Source: Shewanella halifaxensis HAW-EB4 (GTDB lineage Bacteria; Pseudomonadota; Gammaproteobacteria; Enterobacterales; Shewanellaceae). From it: a stretch of DNA of 64,000 nt. The stretch covers positions 1,364,001 through 1,428,000 of the forward strand of contig NC_010334.1 in assembly GCF_000019185.1 (NCBI RefSeq). Reading direction: 5' to 3'. Positions 24,622-33,378 of the stretch are shown in pieces; position 1 is the first letter of the stretch; the number at the start of each line of letters is the position of its first letter. Made by a program: the position numbers and the translations under genes. Below the pieces are notes generated by a model. It was given only the letters and a program-made list of their open reading frames with translations. It made no database searches and was not told the DNA's origin.

Positions 24622-27249
24622 ATGCGACCATCTACCTTTAAGAAAAGTGTACTAGCTACAAATATCGCGCTGCTGATGAGTGGAGCAATGTCAGTTTCTG
24701 CTATGGCAGCGGAGGCTGATGCGAAAACCGCAGCGGCAGACGAAAACATTGAGAAAATTGAAGTTCGCGGTATGCGCGCCTCAATGAAAGCGTCAATCAA
24801 TGAAAAAAGATTTTCGGATTCAGTTGTTGATGCAATAACGGCTGAAGATATTGGTAAGTTTCCCGATGGCGATGTGGGTGAGTCACTCGCTCGAATCCCT
24901 GGCGTTACCGTTAACCGTCAGTTTGGCCAAGGTCAACAAGTTTCCATTCGTGGCGCATCGAGCCAGCTAACCCGTACCTTATTAAATGGCCACGCTGTTG
25001 CATCAACAGGTTGGTTCGATCAGCAAGCTATTGACCGTAGCTTTAACTATTCACTACTACCGCCTGAGATGGTAAGTGGTATTGAGGTTTACAAGTCATC
25101 CCAAGCAGACCTTCCAGAAGGTGGTATTGGTGGTACGGTAATCGTTAAAACTCGTAAACCACTGGATCTTGATGCAAATACTGTTTTTGTTAGTGCAAAA
25201 GGCGATTACGGTACGATTTCTGAGAGTACCGACCCTGAGCTTTCAGGTCTTTATAGCTGGAAAAACGATAACGAAAACTTCGGTATATTAGTCTCTGCAG
25301 CGGGCTCTGAAACTGATTACCAACGCAACGGTATTGAGACTCTGCTTGGTTGGGGTGAGATAGTTCCGACAACGTTCCAACAAGATCGTAAGCGTACCGC
25401 CATCAATGTGGCTGCGCAGTATCGTCCAACCGATGCGCTAGAGTTTGGTGTGACTTATACCGGCTTAGAGATGAAAGCAAATAATGCCAATACCTCTATC
25501 TTCCTATTCCCTACTCAGCAAGGCGAAAATACTTGTAATCAAACAAATGCCGCCGGCGTCTGTACTGATATTACCCATACTGGTGAAGGTGGATTTGCAT
25601 GGGCTCAAACCTGGGCGCGTAAAGCAAAAATGACTTCAGATACCATTGATTTTGATTTCAACTATGAAGCAGACAACTTTACTGTTGATGGCCGCGTTGG
25701 TAACACTAAATCAGATGGTGGTACTAGCTTAACCTCTAACTACGGTGGCTCTATCGGCCAACCTGGTGATTTTGCTGGTCATTATGATGCGACTGGTAAA
25801 ATTATTAATATCGATATTGCCAATAAAGACTTTGATGCTGGTGATTTTAATGGCGACCTGTCTACAGCCGCATGGGCATTGAAGAAGCAGCCAAACAGCG
25901 ATGAAGAAACCTATGCCGATTTAAACTTCACAATCCCTGTAGAGTTAGGTGCGATTACCTCATTTAAGACCGGCGTTCGTTATGCTGATCATGATGTAAC
26001 TCAGCAAACTGATATTGCAACTGTCGGTGACATTGCAGTGCGTGATGCATCATATTATTACGATGGCACCATCTCATCAGGTGCGGGCTTTACTCTGCCA
26101 AAACCCAACTTTGATGCAATGATCAACGATGCGAATGCCGCTATTACCGGTTTTGAGCGTGATAAGTCGGGTTACGGTACATTGAATGAGAAAAACTTCT
26201 CTATGTACGCCATGGCAACGTTCCAGTCTGAAGGTATTCGCGGTAACGTCGGTCTACGCTATGTGTCTAGCGATGTTAAGTCTGATTATTATGCATTAAG
26301 TAATACCGGCGAGTTTGCAGATAACCTCAGTACTGATAAAGCCAGCTACAGTGATGTATTACCAAGCATTAACATTGCCTTTGATTTAACCTCAGATTTA
26401 ATTTTACGTACAACCGCCGCTCAGGTGATGTCACGCCCTAACTACTCTGAGTTGTTTGCGACATCGACACTGCCAGGTCTTAATGACGGAACGCCTGGTA
26501 ACGAAAAGTTAAATCGTGGTTCTGTCTCACTTGACCCATTTAAAGCCACTCAAGCGGATGTGAGTCTTGAGTGGTACTTTGGTGGTGAAGGTCTAGCTGC
26601 AATTACCTACTTCATTAAAGATGTTAATTCGTTTATCTCTACTCGCCAGAAGCTTAACCAGCAGATTGGAATCGAAGATAATGATTTGATAGCTCAAGGT
26701 GGCAGCACTTGCGGTGATGGAGTTTACGATTGCTGGACAGTGAGTGAGAAGTACAATGCTGAAGGTGGTCGCATCGAAGGTGTTGAACTACAACTTCAGG
26801 ACTCTTTCGATAATGGTCTAGGCTACTCGGCGAACTATACTTTTGCTGATGCTGCATCTCCATCAGAAAACTACCCAGACCATGTGGGTGTGTTCTCTGA
26901 TTCATCTAAGCACACAGTTAACTTAGTCGGTTTCTATGAGATGGACTCATTCTCCGCACGTCTTGCCTATAACTGGCGCAGTGAGTACATGATGCGTGAG
27001 CTGCCAGGTTTCTACGGCAACCGTCAGCACGAAGACTATGGCACACTTGATTTAAGTGCATCATACAGCGTAACAGAGTGGATGGACGTGACTTTCGAAG
27101 CTGTTAACCTGACAGAAGAAGATAGCGTTCAAACGGGTGTAGCTGCAGCAGATAACCCTGATGTTATCTCTGAGTTTAAGGCTGACTACCCAGTGTGGAG
27201 CTTTGAAGGCGAAGCTCGCTACAAGGTTGGTGTAGCATTCCGCTTCTAG
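24622..27249 (+). CDS. TonB-dependent receptor for chito-oligosaccharides
   Basis: Outer-membrane beta-barrel with plug, 875 residues, energised by TonB. Signal peptide ends near SAMAAEA; a TonB-box-like IEKIEVRG lies at 41-48. The plug has DIGKFPDGDVGESLARIPGVTVNR and VSIRGASSQLTRTLLNGHAVAS, typical of the TIGR01782 sugar-receptor subgroup. The last residue is Phe (VGVAFRF), as expected for BAM assembly. GGAAGGG precedes the ATG. Regulation by NagR and position in the nag cluster point to chitin oligosaccharides or GlcNAc as substrate (inference). The halogenase-like gene follows, after a terminator. Confidence 0.94.
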   Translation: MRPSTFKKSVLATNIALLMSGAMSVSAMAAEADAKTAAADENIEKIEVRGMRASMKASINEKRFSDSVVDAITAEDIGKFPDGDVGESLARIPGVTVNRQFGQGQQVSIRGASSQLTRTLLNGHAVASTGWFDQQAIDRSFNYSLLPPEMVSGIEVYKSSQADLPEGGIGGTVIVKTRKPLDLDANTVFVSAKGDYGTISESTDPELSGLYSWKNDNENFGILVSAAGSETDYQRNGIETLLGWGEIVPTTFQQDRKRTAINVAAQYRPTDALEFGVTYTGLEMKANNANTSIFLFPTQQGENTCNQTNAAGVCTDITHTGEGGFAWAQTWARKAKMTSDTIDFDFNYEADNFTVDGRVGNTKSDGGTSLTSNYGGSIGQPGDFAGHYDATGKIINIDIANKDFDAGDFNGDLSTAAWALKKQPNSDEETYADLNFTIPVELGAITSFKTGVRYADHDVTQQTDIATVGDIAVRDASYYYDGTISSGAGFTLPKPNFDAMINDANAAITGFERDKSGYGTLNEKNFSMYAMATFQSEGIRGNVGLRYVSSDVKSDYYALSNTGEFADNLSTDKASYSDVLPSINIAFDLTSDLILRTTAAQVMSRPNYSELFATSTLPGLNDGTPGNEKLNRGSVSLDPFKATQADVSLEWYFGGEGLAAITYFIKDVNSFISTRQKLNQQIGIEDNDLIAQGGSTCGDGVYDCWTVSEKYNAEGGRIEGVELQLQDSFDNGLGYSANYTFADAASPSENYPDHVGVFSDSSKHTVNLVGFYEMDSFSARLAYNWRSEYMMRELPGFYGNRQHEDYGTLDLSASYSVTEWMDVTFEAVNLTEEDSVQTGVAAADNPDVISEFKADYPVWSFEGEARYKVGVAFRF

Positions 27250-27272
27250 TCAATAAAATATAGTCGTAACCT

Positions 27273-27300
27273 AAAAGCCCAGCATTTGCTGGGCTTTTTA
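27273..27300 (+). terminator. Intrinsic terminator after the TonB receptor
   Basis: AAAAGCCCAGC-ATTT-GCTGGGCTTTT hairpin (27273-27298), symmetric, U-tail in the stem and after it. Confidence 0.85.
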
Positions 27301-27405
27301 TTGAAAATATAAAATCAGTTAACGCTAATTAAACTCAGTGGCCCTTTTCGGGAAATAAAATTAAGGCAGGTAAGTGCTAGATCTTACTGTTTACTGGAGG
27401 TAATG

Positions 27406-28932
27406 ATGGATATTAAAAGAGTTGCGATTGTAGGGGGCGGTACTGCGGGCTGGCTAGCGGCCAACCATCTAGGTAAAGCGCTGCTTAACAATGAGCAGCT
27501 ATCAATCACGTTAATCGAATCTCCAGATATCCCAACCATTGGGGTCGGAGAGGGCACTGTGCCCGCTATACGTCAGTCGCTTAAAAGCTTTGGTATAAGT
27601 GAGACTGAACTTATTCGTCGCTGTGATGTGACTTTTAAACAGTCGATAAAGTTCGTTAATTGGCTCGACAAGCATAAACATGGGCAAGATAATTTTTATC
27701 ATCACCTATTCGATATGCCGGGTTCTGTGATGGAGGAGTTAACCGAACGCTGGCTATCGAAGAAAGAGAGCCGCTACGCAGGCTCCGTATCGCCGCAGCA
27801 TGCAGTGTGTGGGGCTTTTAGGGCGCCAAAGAATATAAGCGATCCGGAATATGCGGGAAAGCTTGGTTATGCCTACCACCTTAATGCGGCTAAGTTTGCC
27901 GAATTACTCGGTGAGAATGCTAAAGAGCGTTTTAGGGTGGAGCATATTCGCGCGACTGTGCAGGAGGTTATTCTTGGACAAGGCGGAGAGATAAAATCGC
28001 TAGTTACAGATAGCGCAGGTACATTAGATTTTGACTTCTATATCGATTGCACTGGCTTTGCTTCATTATTGATAGATAAGGCGCTCAAAGTTCCTTTTGT
28101 TAATAAGGCTGAACAGCTGTTTGTCGATAAGGCGGTTGTTGTTCAAGTTCCTACTGCGGGTGATGATATTATTCCTCCCTTTACCATCTCGACCGCCCAT
28201 CAGGCCGGCTGGATTTGGGATATTGCTTTGAGTAACCGCCGTGGCGTGGGCTTTGTCTATTCCTCTAAGTATATGGATGATGAGACGGCAATTAATAAAT
28301 TGAATAAATATCTAGGCGGAAAGCTTGTTGCTCATCAACACCGAGTTATCCCTATGACAGTTGGCTATCGCGAACGCTCTTGGGAGAAAAACTGCGTAGT
28401 TCTCGGTTTAGCACAAGGCTTTTTGGAGCCCTTAGAGGCCACTTCGATTCTTTTAACGGATTTTTCCGCCGGATTGTTAGCACAGCGTTTCCCTACTTCT
28501 ACTTTACAGCTTCCTAGAATACAGCAGCGTTTTAATCACGTCATGAACTACGCATGGGAGCGAGTCGTCGACTTTATCAAGCTGCATTACTGCCTGTCAG
28601 ATCGCGATGACTCACCATTTTGGGTGGATAACCGCGATCCAGCAACTATGTCAGATGAGCTAAAAAACCGTTTGGCAATGTGGCAAGATTTTGTACCGAG
28701 TCGGGAGGACTTCTTTAGCAAGTTTGAGGTCTTTGACTTAGAGAATTACCTCTATGTTCTATATGGTATGGAGCATACACCTAAGGGTAAGGTTTGTTGC
28801 GAACAGCGATGCGCAGACAGCAACGTTTTACAGCAGAGGTTAAATACTTTGGCCACACACCTTGTTACCGAGCTGCCACAGCATAGAGACTTGCTGGAGA
28901 AAATAAAGCGTTACGGTTTACAAAAGCTATAG
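27406..28932 (+). CDS. Flavin-dependent tryptophan halogenase-family protein
   Basis: 508 residues, FAD-dependent monooxygenase fold. The Rossmann motif GGGTAGWLAA is at the N-terminus and GVGEGTVPAI near residue 47. The lysine equivalent to catalytic K79 of PrnA is present in TFKQSIKF, and the Glu equivalent to E346 in FLEPLEATS. The neighbouring Ser347 position is Ala, and the diagnostic WxWxIP appears as WIWDIA, so halogenation is uncertain. GGAGG is 5 nt before ATG 27406 (another ATG at 27403 is too close). Such proteins commonly sit next to TonB receptors and SapC in Alteromonadales and Caulobacterales; the physiological substrate is unknown. Confidence 0.88.
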   Translation: MDIKRVAIVGGGTAGWLAANHLGKALLNNEQLSITLIESPDIPTIGVGEGTVPAIRQSLKSFGISETELIRRCDVTFKQSIKFVNWLDKHKHGQDNFYHHLFDMPGSVMEELTERWLSKKESRYAGSVSPQHAVCGAFRAPKNISDPEYAGKLGYAYHLNAAKFAELLGENAKERFRVEHIRATVQEVILGQGGEIKSLVTDSAGTLDFDFYIDCTGFASLLIDKALKVPFVNKAEQLFVDKAVVVQVPTAGDDIIPPFTISTAHQAGWIWDIALSNRRGVGFVYSSKYMDDETAINKLNKYLGGKLVAHQHRVIPMTVGYRERSWEKNCVVLGLAQGFLEPLEATSILLTDFSAGLLAQRFPTSTLQLPRIQQRFNHVMNYAWERVVDFIKLHYCLSDRDDSPFWVDNRDPATMSDELKNRLAMWQDFVPSREDFFSKFEVFDLENYLYVLYGMEHTPKGKVCCEQRCADSNVLQQRLNTLATHLVTELPQHRDLLEKIKRYGLQKL

Positions 28933-28990
28933 TGAATTACGGTTATGAGCCAAGTCCCATGATAGCGAACTTGACTCAATATTTAAGGGC

Positions 28991-29719
28991 TTAACGAGTC
29001 AAATCGTAGTGGTTTTGTTTTTCAATAAGGCGAGGGATCTGCTGCAGTGATAGAAGGTGCGCATAGATTAGTGGCAACAGGCCATTATCTTTAAAAGATA
29101 AGAACTCTTCATTACTCAGCTGATTTAGTGCCTGCTCATCAATCACGTAAATGCCGTCGATATTAATAGGCTGCTGACTTTCGGCTAGCTTTATCGTTAG
29201 CTGTTTTGCCGTGAACAAACTCTTGGACGCTAACAGCTGACAAATTTTGTCTGTCTGTTCATTAAAAGCGGCGATATCTAATAGTGCTTGAGTTCGTTTT
29301 TTAAGGTACTCACTCTGTTCTTTATTATCGTCAAATAAGCGTTGTGAATTCTCGCCGGCCTCAGTCACTAACGGGCTCTCGGTATCGATGCAGATAAGCA
29401 CGTTATCACTTTCTTTGCTGGTTTTAACTAAAGATAAGGGCGCATTACTAAAGCCTCGAGGCTTTATCATTGCAGGCCACTCACCTGTTTGGCAGTAGAG
29501 GTTTAGCCCGTTTTTAACTCCCATCATGGCGATAGGAATAAACTGTCCTGTTTCGCTGTTCTTAACAAACACCAATGGAAACTCGGTCGCTAATTGATGG
29601 AACTCGTGGAACACAACCGGAATAAGCTGCTGTTCGGCGAAGCGGCGGTAGTCCTGAGACTCGCTAACGCACATTTCAAGGTGGGTATCAGAGTTAAGTG
29701 GGACGATATTATTATTCAT
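28991..29719 (-). CDS. SapC-family protein
   Basis: 242 residues, no signal peptide or membrane segment. The N-terminal half has the SapC motif PLVFVKNSETGQFIPIAMMGVKNGLNLYC (about 49-77) and FSNAPLSLV. SapC was first named in a Campylobacter S-layer locus, but homologues in marine gammaproteobacteria occur beside TonB receptors and halogenase-like proteins, as here. The function is not known. It is convergent with the halogenase-like gene, and a NagR-type operator lies 132 bp upstream, placing it in the GlcNAc regulon. Confidence 0.85.
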   Translation of the reverse strand: MNNNIVPLNSDTHLEMCVSESQDYRRFAEQQLIPVVFHEFHQLATEFPLVFVKNSETGQFIPIAMMGVKNGLNLYCQTGEWPAMIKPRGFSNAPLSLVKTSKESDNVLICIDTESPLVTEAGENSQRLFDDNKEQSEYLKKRTQALLDIAAFNEQTDKICQLLASKSLFTAKQLTIKLAESQQPINIDGIYVIDEQALNQLSNEEFLSFKDNGLLPLIYAHLLSLQQIPRLIEKQNHYDLTR

Positions 29720-29788
29720 TGTTATTGGGTCCTTGAGCGTTAAAGCAATGAGAAGGCTAACACCTGAGTGCTGCGCGTCTGGTTGTTC

Positions 29789-29820
29789 TTGTTGTACGTC
29801 TTGTTGTACGTCTTGTTGTG
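29789..29820. repeat. 12-bp tandem repeat in the sapC leader
   Basis: The unit TTGTTGTACGTC occurs at 29789-29800 and 29801-29812, followed by a partial third copy. It lies between the operator at 29852 and the sapC start, so it would be in the 5' untranslated region (as GACGTACAACAA). Confidence 0.7.
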
Positions 29821-29851
29821 TTGGTTTTGTTGTGAATAGGTATACTTCTAA

Positions 29852-29867
29852 GTGACAACGTTGTCAA
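29852..29867. promoter_or_regulatory. NagR operator 2 (sapC)
   Basis: GTGACAACGTTGTCAA, containing the perfect 14-bp palindrome TGACAACGTTGTCA, 132 bp upstream of sapC. A possible minus-strand promoter overlaps it. Confidence 0.82.
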
Positions 29868-30089
29868 TTAAACCCTAGACGTAATAGTTTTCCTGATCTG
29901 GAGCGCTGTGCCTTAGCTTACTCGGTAGTCGGGTTTATCTAGTTTGATATAGTGTAACCTTTTGTTTTTAGGCATATATCCACCAACAGGTTGCTTCGAT
30001 AAGAGTCGTCATTGGAAGGGGGCGAATATCAATCACCGCTAAATGTCAGATAAATGTAGTTGTTTTGTACGATTATGTGTATATTCTAC

Positions 30090-30105
30090 ATGACAGCGTT
30101 GTCAT
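30090..30105. promoter_or_regulatory. NagR operator 3 (hex leader)
   Basis: ATGACAGCGTTGTCAT, identical to operator 1. A plausible sigma-70 promoter (TTGTTT, 16-bp spacer, TATTCT at about 30082-30087) lies immediately upstream, so the operator covers the start of transcription. Confidence 0.85.
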
Positions 30106-30260
30106 CTGCTTGTGTGACAGCTTGTTTGTAAGGTATTCATGGCTGGGAAGAGGTCTCCCCGCTCATGTTTTGACAAACAATTATGTTTGTTACTCCTATA
30201 TAGTCTCTCCCCAGAAACTAGCGTGGGCCGAGTACTTTATGTGTACTCGGCCATTTTTTT
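30096..30260 (+). ncRNA. Candidate NagR-controlled structured leader or small RNA upstream of hex
   Basis: From the predicted start at the operator to a strong hairpin with T tail is about 165 nt. Three helices are visible. One is a long-range stem (30143-30152 with 30205-30214, one mismatch). The second is a small hairpin ACAAAC-AATTAT-GTTTGT (30173-30190). The third is the terminator-like hairpin GGCCGAGTAC/GTACTCGGCC with a 7-nt loop followed by A and seven T (30226-30260). It ends 172 nt before the hex start. Either it is an independent small RNA or the hex mRNA is attenuated here. Start site, function and any conserved alternative fold are inference. Confidence 0.5.
30226..30260 (+). terminator. 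Terminator-like hairpin in the hex leader
   Basis: 10-bp perfect stem (30226-30235 / 30243-30252) followed by ATTTTTTT. It is as strong as the gene-end terminators in this window, yet lies between an operator-promoter and the gene it should serve. Confidence 0.8.
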
Positions 30261-30316
30261 ATCTGGCAACAATAGGAGCGTCCTAGACTGCACATTGAGA
30301 GACAAGCATGTTAGAA

Positions 30317-30353
30317 CCTAAGTAATTACCTAAGTAATAACGAGTTCTCGTTA
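30317..30353. repeat. Direct repeat and inverted repeat just upstream of hex
   Basis: CCTAAGTAAT occurs at 30317-30326 and 30329-30338 (12-bp period), followed by the dyad TAACGAG-TT-CTCGTTA (30338-30353). It lies after the leader terminator and 80 bp before hex, so it could be a second control site or a second promoter region. Confidence 0.5.
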
Positions 30354-30432
30354 ATTTCCATCAGGGGGGGAATAACGAGGCAGAGCTTGAGCATTTCACC
30401 TTTAAATAACAATAGAAATCATAGGGAATGTA

Positions 30433-33138
30433 ATGAAGATTAAAGTGATAGTTTCAGCGGTAGCACTCGCGTTGTCTGTTGGTGCTTGTTCTAAGCAGAA
30501 TGAATCTGAAGAGACTGCTAGCGTTATCTCCCCCACTGAGCAAAGCACACTTGTTAGTCAGCCTGTAAACGGCTCTGACTTTACTCAAGCTTCATTGAAC
30601 CAAATTGGCGAGACGCTCGATATTAGCTATCGCGTGGTGACTAACGTTCCCGATGGCCATTGTGACCAAAATACGGTAGATGGCCGCTGTTTCTTGGCTG
30701 AAATAGACCTGACTTCTCAAGTCGATATAGACAATAAAGATTGGGCTATCTACTACTCGCAAATGCGCCCAATTCAAAGCATCGTGGGTGATGAGTTCAC
30801 TATCACTCGTATTCAAGGCGATCTACACAAAATAGCTCCGGCAGCGGGCTTTAGTGGTATTAAAAAGGGCCAAACTAAAACGATTCAATTTCGCGGTGAG
30901 CTGTGGCAGTTATCTGAAACAGATGCCATGCCTAACTACTATATCGTTGCCGATGATCTAGAACCCGTCATCATTGGCAGTACTCAGGTAGCAGTTGACT
31001 CGGAAACTGGCATGGAAGTACGCCCCTATGTCAGTGCTTTTACCGACAGCGATACCCAATATAAACGCCGTGAAACCGATAAGCTTGAGTGGGCAACTAC
31101 TGAGGTATTATATCGTAATAATCTCAACACGCCTGTAGATGCCAGCTTAGCAGAGAATACGATTTTACCAACACCATCAAAGGTTTCATTGAAAATAGAT
31201 GCGAAACCTGTATCACTAAAAGATGGGCTAAAGCTTGAGCTTAATGATGTCAGTCTAGAGGCCGTTGATGCCGCGCTGCAGCGTTTAGCACGTATTGGTG
31301 TTGGGCAAAGTGATGCTGAGATTGGTCGTGGAATTAGCACTGCACTATTACCCTTAACCGCTCCTAGCGCAAAGGGCGAGTATCGTCTTGATATCTCAAG
31401 CAATGGGATTAAAGTTTTTGCCGCAGATGATGCGGGCTTCTCCTATGGTTTAGCCTCACTGGCAGCATTGGTTGATGTTGATACATTAACCGTTAATCCG
31501 CTGCTGGTGGAAGATGCGCCGCGCTATGATTTTCGAGGAATGCATATCGATGTATCGCGCAACTTCCATAGCAAGCAGCTAGTTTTAGATCTATTAGATC
31601 AGATGGCGGCCTATAAGCTCAATAAGTTACATCTGCATATGGCGGATGATGAAGGTTGGCGTTTAGAGATAGCAGACTTACCTGAGCTAACAGAAGTCGG
31701 TAGCAAGCGCTGTCATGATCTTAATGAAGATACCTGTCTACTACCTCAGTTAGGAAGTGGTCCCTTTAGCAATACTAAGGTCAATGGTTACTATAGCAAA
31801 GCCGATTATATCGAGATCTTACAGTATGCGGCAGCGAGACAAATACAGGTGATCCCATCGATGGATATGCCGGGGCATTCCCGCGCGGCAATCAAGTCGA
31901 TGGAAGCGAGGTATCGTAAGCTAATGGCGCAGGATAAAGCTGCAGAAGCAAATGAATACCTGTTATCAGATAGCCAAGATAAAACGGTTTATTCATCGAT
32001 TCAGTACTATAACGATAACACCTTGAATGTGTGTATGGAGTCGACCTTTACCTTTATCGATAAGGTTATCGATGAAATTGCTAAGATGCACCAACAAGCG
32101 GGTGTGCCGCTTAATCTTTATCATATCGGCGCCGATGAAACCGCTGGGGCTTGGTTAGAGTCGCCTGTATGTAAGGCCTTTATCGCCAATAACGATAAAG
32201 GCGTGACAAATATGCAAGATCTTGGCGCCTACTTTATCGAGAGAACGTCTAAGTTATTAGCGGCCAAAGGTATTGAAGCGGCAGGGTGGAGCGATGGCAT
32301 GAGCCATACTCGCCCTGAAAATATGCCCAAGCAGGTGCAATCAAATATTTGGGACGTGGTTGCTCATGGTGGACATAAACGCGCCCATACTCAGGCTAAT
32401 CTTAATTGGCAAGCGGTATTAGGCCAGCCTGAAGTCCTCTATTTTGACTTTCCCTATGAGGCCGATCCAAAAGAGCACGGCTATTACTGGGCGAGCCGTA
32501 ATACCAATTCGCAAAAAATCCACAGCTTTATGGCGGGTAACTTACCAGCAAACGCCGAGCAATGGACTGATATCGAAGCGCTGCCGTTTGAAGCCGACGA
32601 TATGCTAAAAAAAGATGAAGCGGGTAAAATCATTAGTGGGCCACTAAAAGCATCGATTCGTTTTGCAGGTATTCAAGGCCAACTATGGAGCGAAACAGTG
32701 CGCAGTGATGATGTGGCTGAATACATGATGTTTCCTCGTCTGATGATGCTAGCAGAGCGTGCATGGCACAAGCCAGAGTGGGAAGTGCCATATCAATACC
32801 AAGGTGCGGTTTATAATCAGCAAAGTGGTTATTTCACGAAAGAGATGCGTCAAGCACAAGCCAAAGATTGGCACCGCGTGGCAAACACCTTAGGTGCTAA
32901 AGAGCTATTAAAGCTAGATAAAGCAGGTATTGCCTATCGAGTACCGACACCCGGTGCTGTCATAAATGACGGTAAATTGTTTGCCAATGTTATTTTCCCA
33001 GGACTTAGCATTGAATACCGTGATGCTAAAGGACAGTGGCAGGCATATTCCGATGGCGTAACGGTTACCGCGCCTGTTGAGGTGCGTGTGATTGCGGCTG
33101 ATGGCAAGCGTAAAGGGCGCATTTTAGTTGTTAATTAA
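30433..33138 (+). CDS. hex: Beta-N-acetylhexosaminidase (GH20 chitobiase), lipoprotein
   Basis: 901 residues. Hydrolyses terminal GlcNAc from chitobiose and chito-oligosaccharides. The N-terminus has a lipoprotein signal with lipobox LSVGAC, so it is anchored in the outer membrane, probably facing the periplasm. N-terminal carbohydrate-binding (CHB_HEX) and GH20b domains precede the catalytic barrel that starts near YDFRGMHIDVSRNF (residue 366). The catalytic Asp-Glu pair is D568-E569 in HIGADETAGAW; LHLHMADDEGWRLEI and IPSMDMPGHSRAAIK are also typical. AGGGA lies 7 nt before the ATG. Expression is probably NagR-controlled through the long leader. A strong terminator follows. Confidence 0.95.
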   Translation: MKIKVIVSAVALALSVGACSKQNESEETASVISPTEQSTLVSQPVNGSDFTQASLNQIGETLDISYRVVTNVPDGHCDQNTVDGRCFLAEIDLTSQVDIDNKDWAIYYSQMRPIQSIVGDEFTITRIQGDLHKIAPAAGFSGIKKGQTKTIQFRGELWQLSETDAMPNYYIVADDLEPVIIGSTQVAVDSETGMEVRPYVSAFTDSDTQYKRRETDKLEWATTEVLYRNNLNTPVDASLAENTILPTPSKVSLKIDAKPVSLKDGLKLELNDVSLEAVDAALQRLARIGVGQSDAEIGRGISTALLPLTAPSAKGEYRLDISSNGIKVFAADDAGFSYGLASLAALVDVDTLTVNPLLVEDAPRYDFRGMHIDVSRNFHSKQLVLDLLDQMAAYKLNKLHLHMADDEGWRLEIADLPELTEVGSKRCHDLNEDTCLLPQLGSGPFSNTKVNGYYSKADYIEILQYAAARQIQVIPSMDMPGHSRAAIKSMEARYRKLMAQDKAAEANEYLLSDSQDKTVYSSIQYYNDNTLNVCMESTFTFIDKVIDEIAKMHQQAGVPLNLYHIGADETAGAWLESPVCKAFIANNDKGVTNMQDLGAYFIERTSKLLAAKGIEAAGWSDGMSHTRPENMPKQVQSNIWDVVAHGGHKRAHTQANLNWQAVLGQPEVLYFDFPYEADPKEHGYYWASRNTNSQKIHSFMAGNLPANAEQWTDIEALPFEADDMLKKDEAGKIISGPLKASIRFAGIQGQLWSETVRSDDVAEYMMFPRLMMLAERAWHKPEWEVPYQYQGAVYNQQSGYFTKEMRQAQAKDWHRVANTLGAKELLKLDKAGIAYRVPTPGAVINDGKLFANVIFPGLSIEYRDAKGQWQAYSDGVTVTAPVEVRVIAADGKRKGRILVVN

Positions 33139-33189
33139 CAATTGCTTAATAGGTGTGTTAGTTGTACATGTAAGAAGCCGTTAAGCTTG

Positions 33190-33227
33190 AACGTAGCAGT
33201 GCTAAAGGCATTGCTACGTTTTTTTTG
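33190..33227 (+). terminator. Intrinsic terminator after hex
   Basis: 13-bp stem with one G-U pair (33190-33202 / 33208-33220) and T run to 33226. It separates hex from nagK. Confidence 0.9.
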
Positions 33228-33255
33228 CTTTTAATGAGCAAGTTTAAAAAAACAA

Positions 33256-33271
33256 ATGACAACGCTGTCAT
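33256..33271. promoter_or_regulatory. NagR operator 4 (nagK-nagA-nagX)
   Basis: ATGACAACGCTGTCAT, 108 bp upstream of nagK; the reverse complement of operators 1 and 3. Confidence 0.85.
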
Positions 33272-33378
33272 TACTGTTGTAACATAAAGTTAACTTGGTG
33301 GGTGTTATTCGCGTTATGCGTATATAAAGCCCAGCTCCATTCTGCGCTAAAAGAATGAGAACAATAAAGAGGTCTGTC

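Larger units (their letters stand above)
29720..30432. other. 713-bp divergent regulatory region sapC / hex
   Basis: Unusually long. It holds a 12-bp tandem repeat, two NagR-type operators, a candidate promoter, a structured leader ending in a terminator-like hairpin, and a direct repeat plus inverted repeat just before hex. A 60-codon open frame across the leader (30139-30321) has no coding character that I can support. Confidence 0.7.

Noticed and set aside
30139..30321. Possible 60-codon leader peptide in the hex leader
   Set aside because: It runs through the terminator hairpin, has composition unlike a protein, and only a weak AAGG before the ATG; an RNA element is the better reading.
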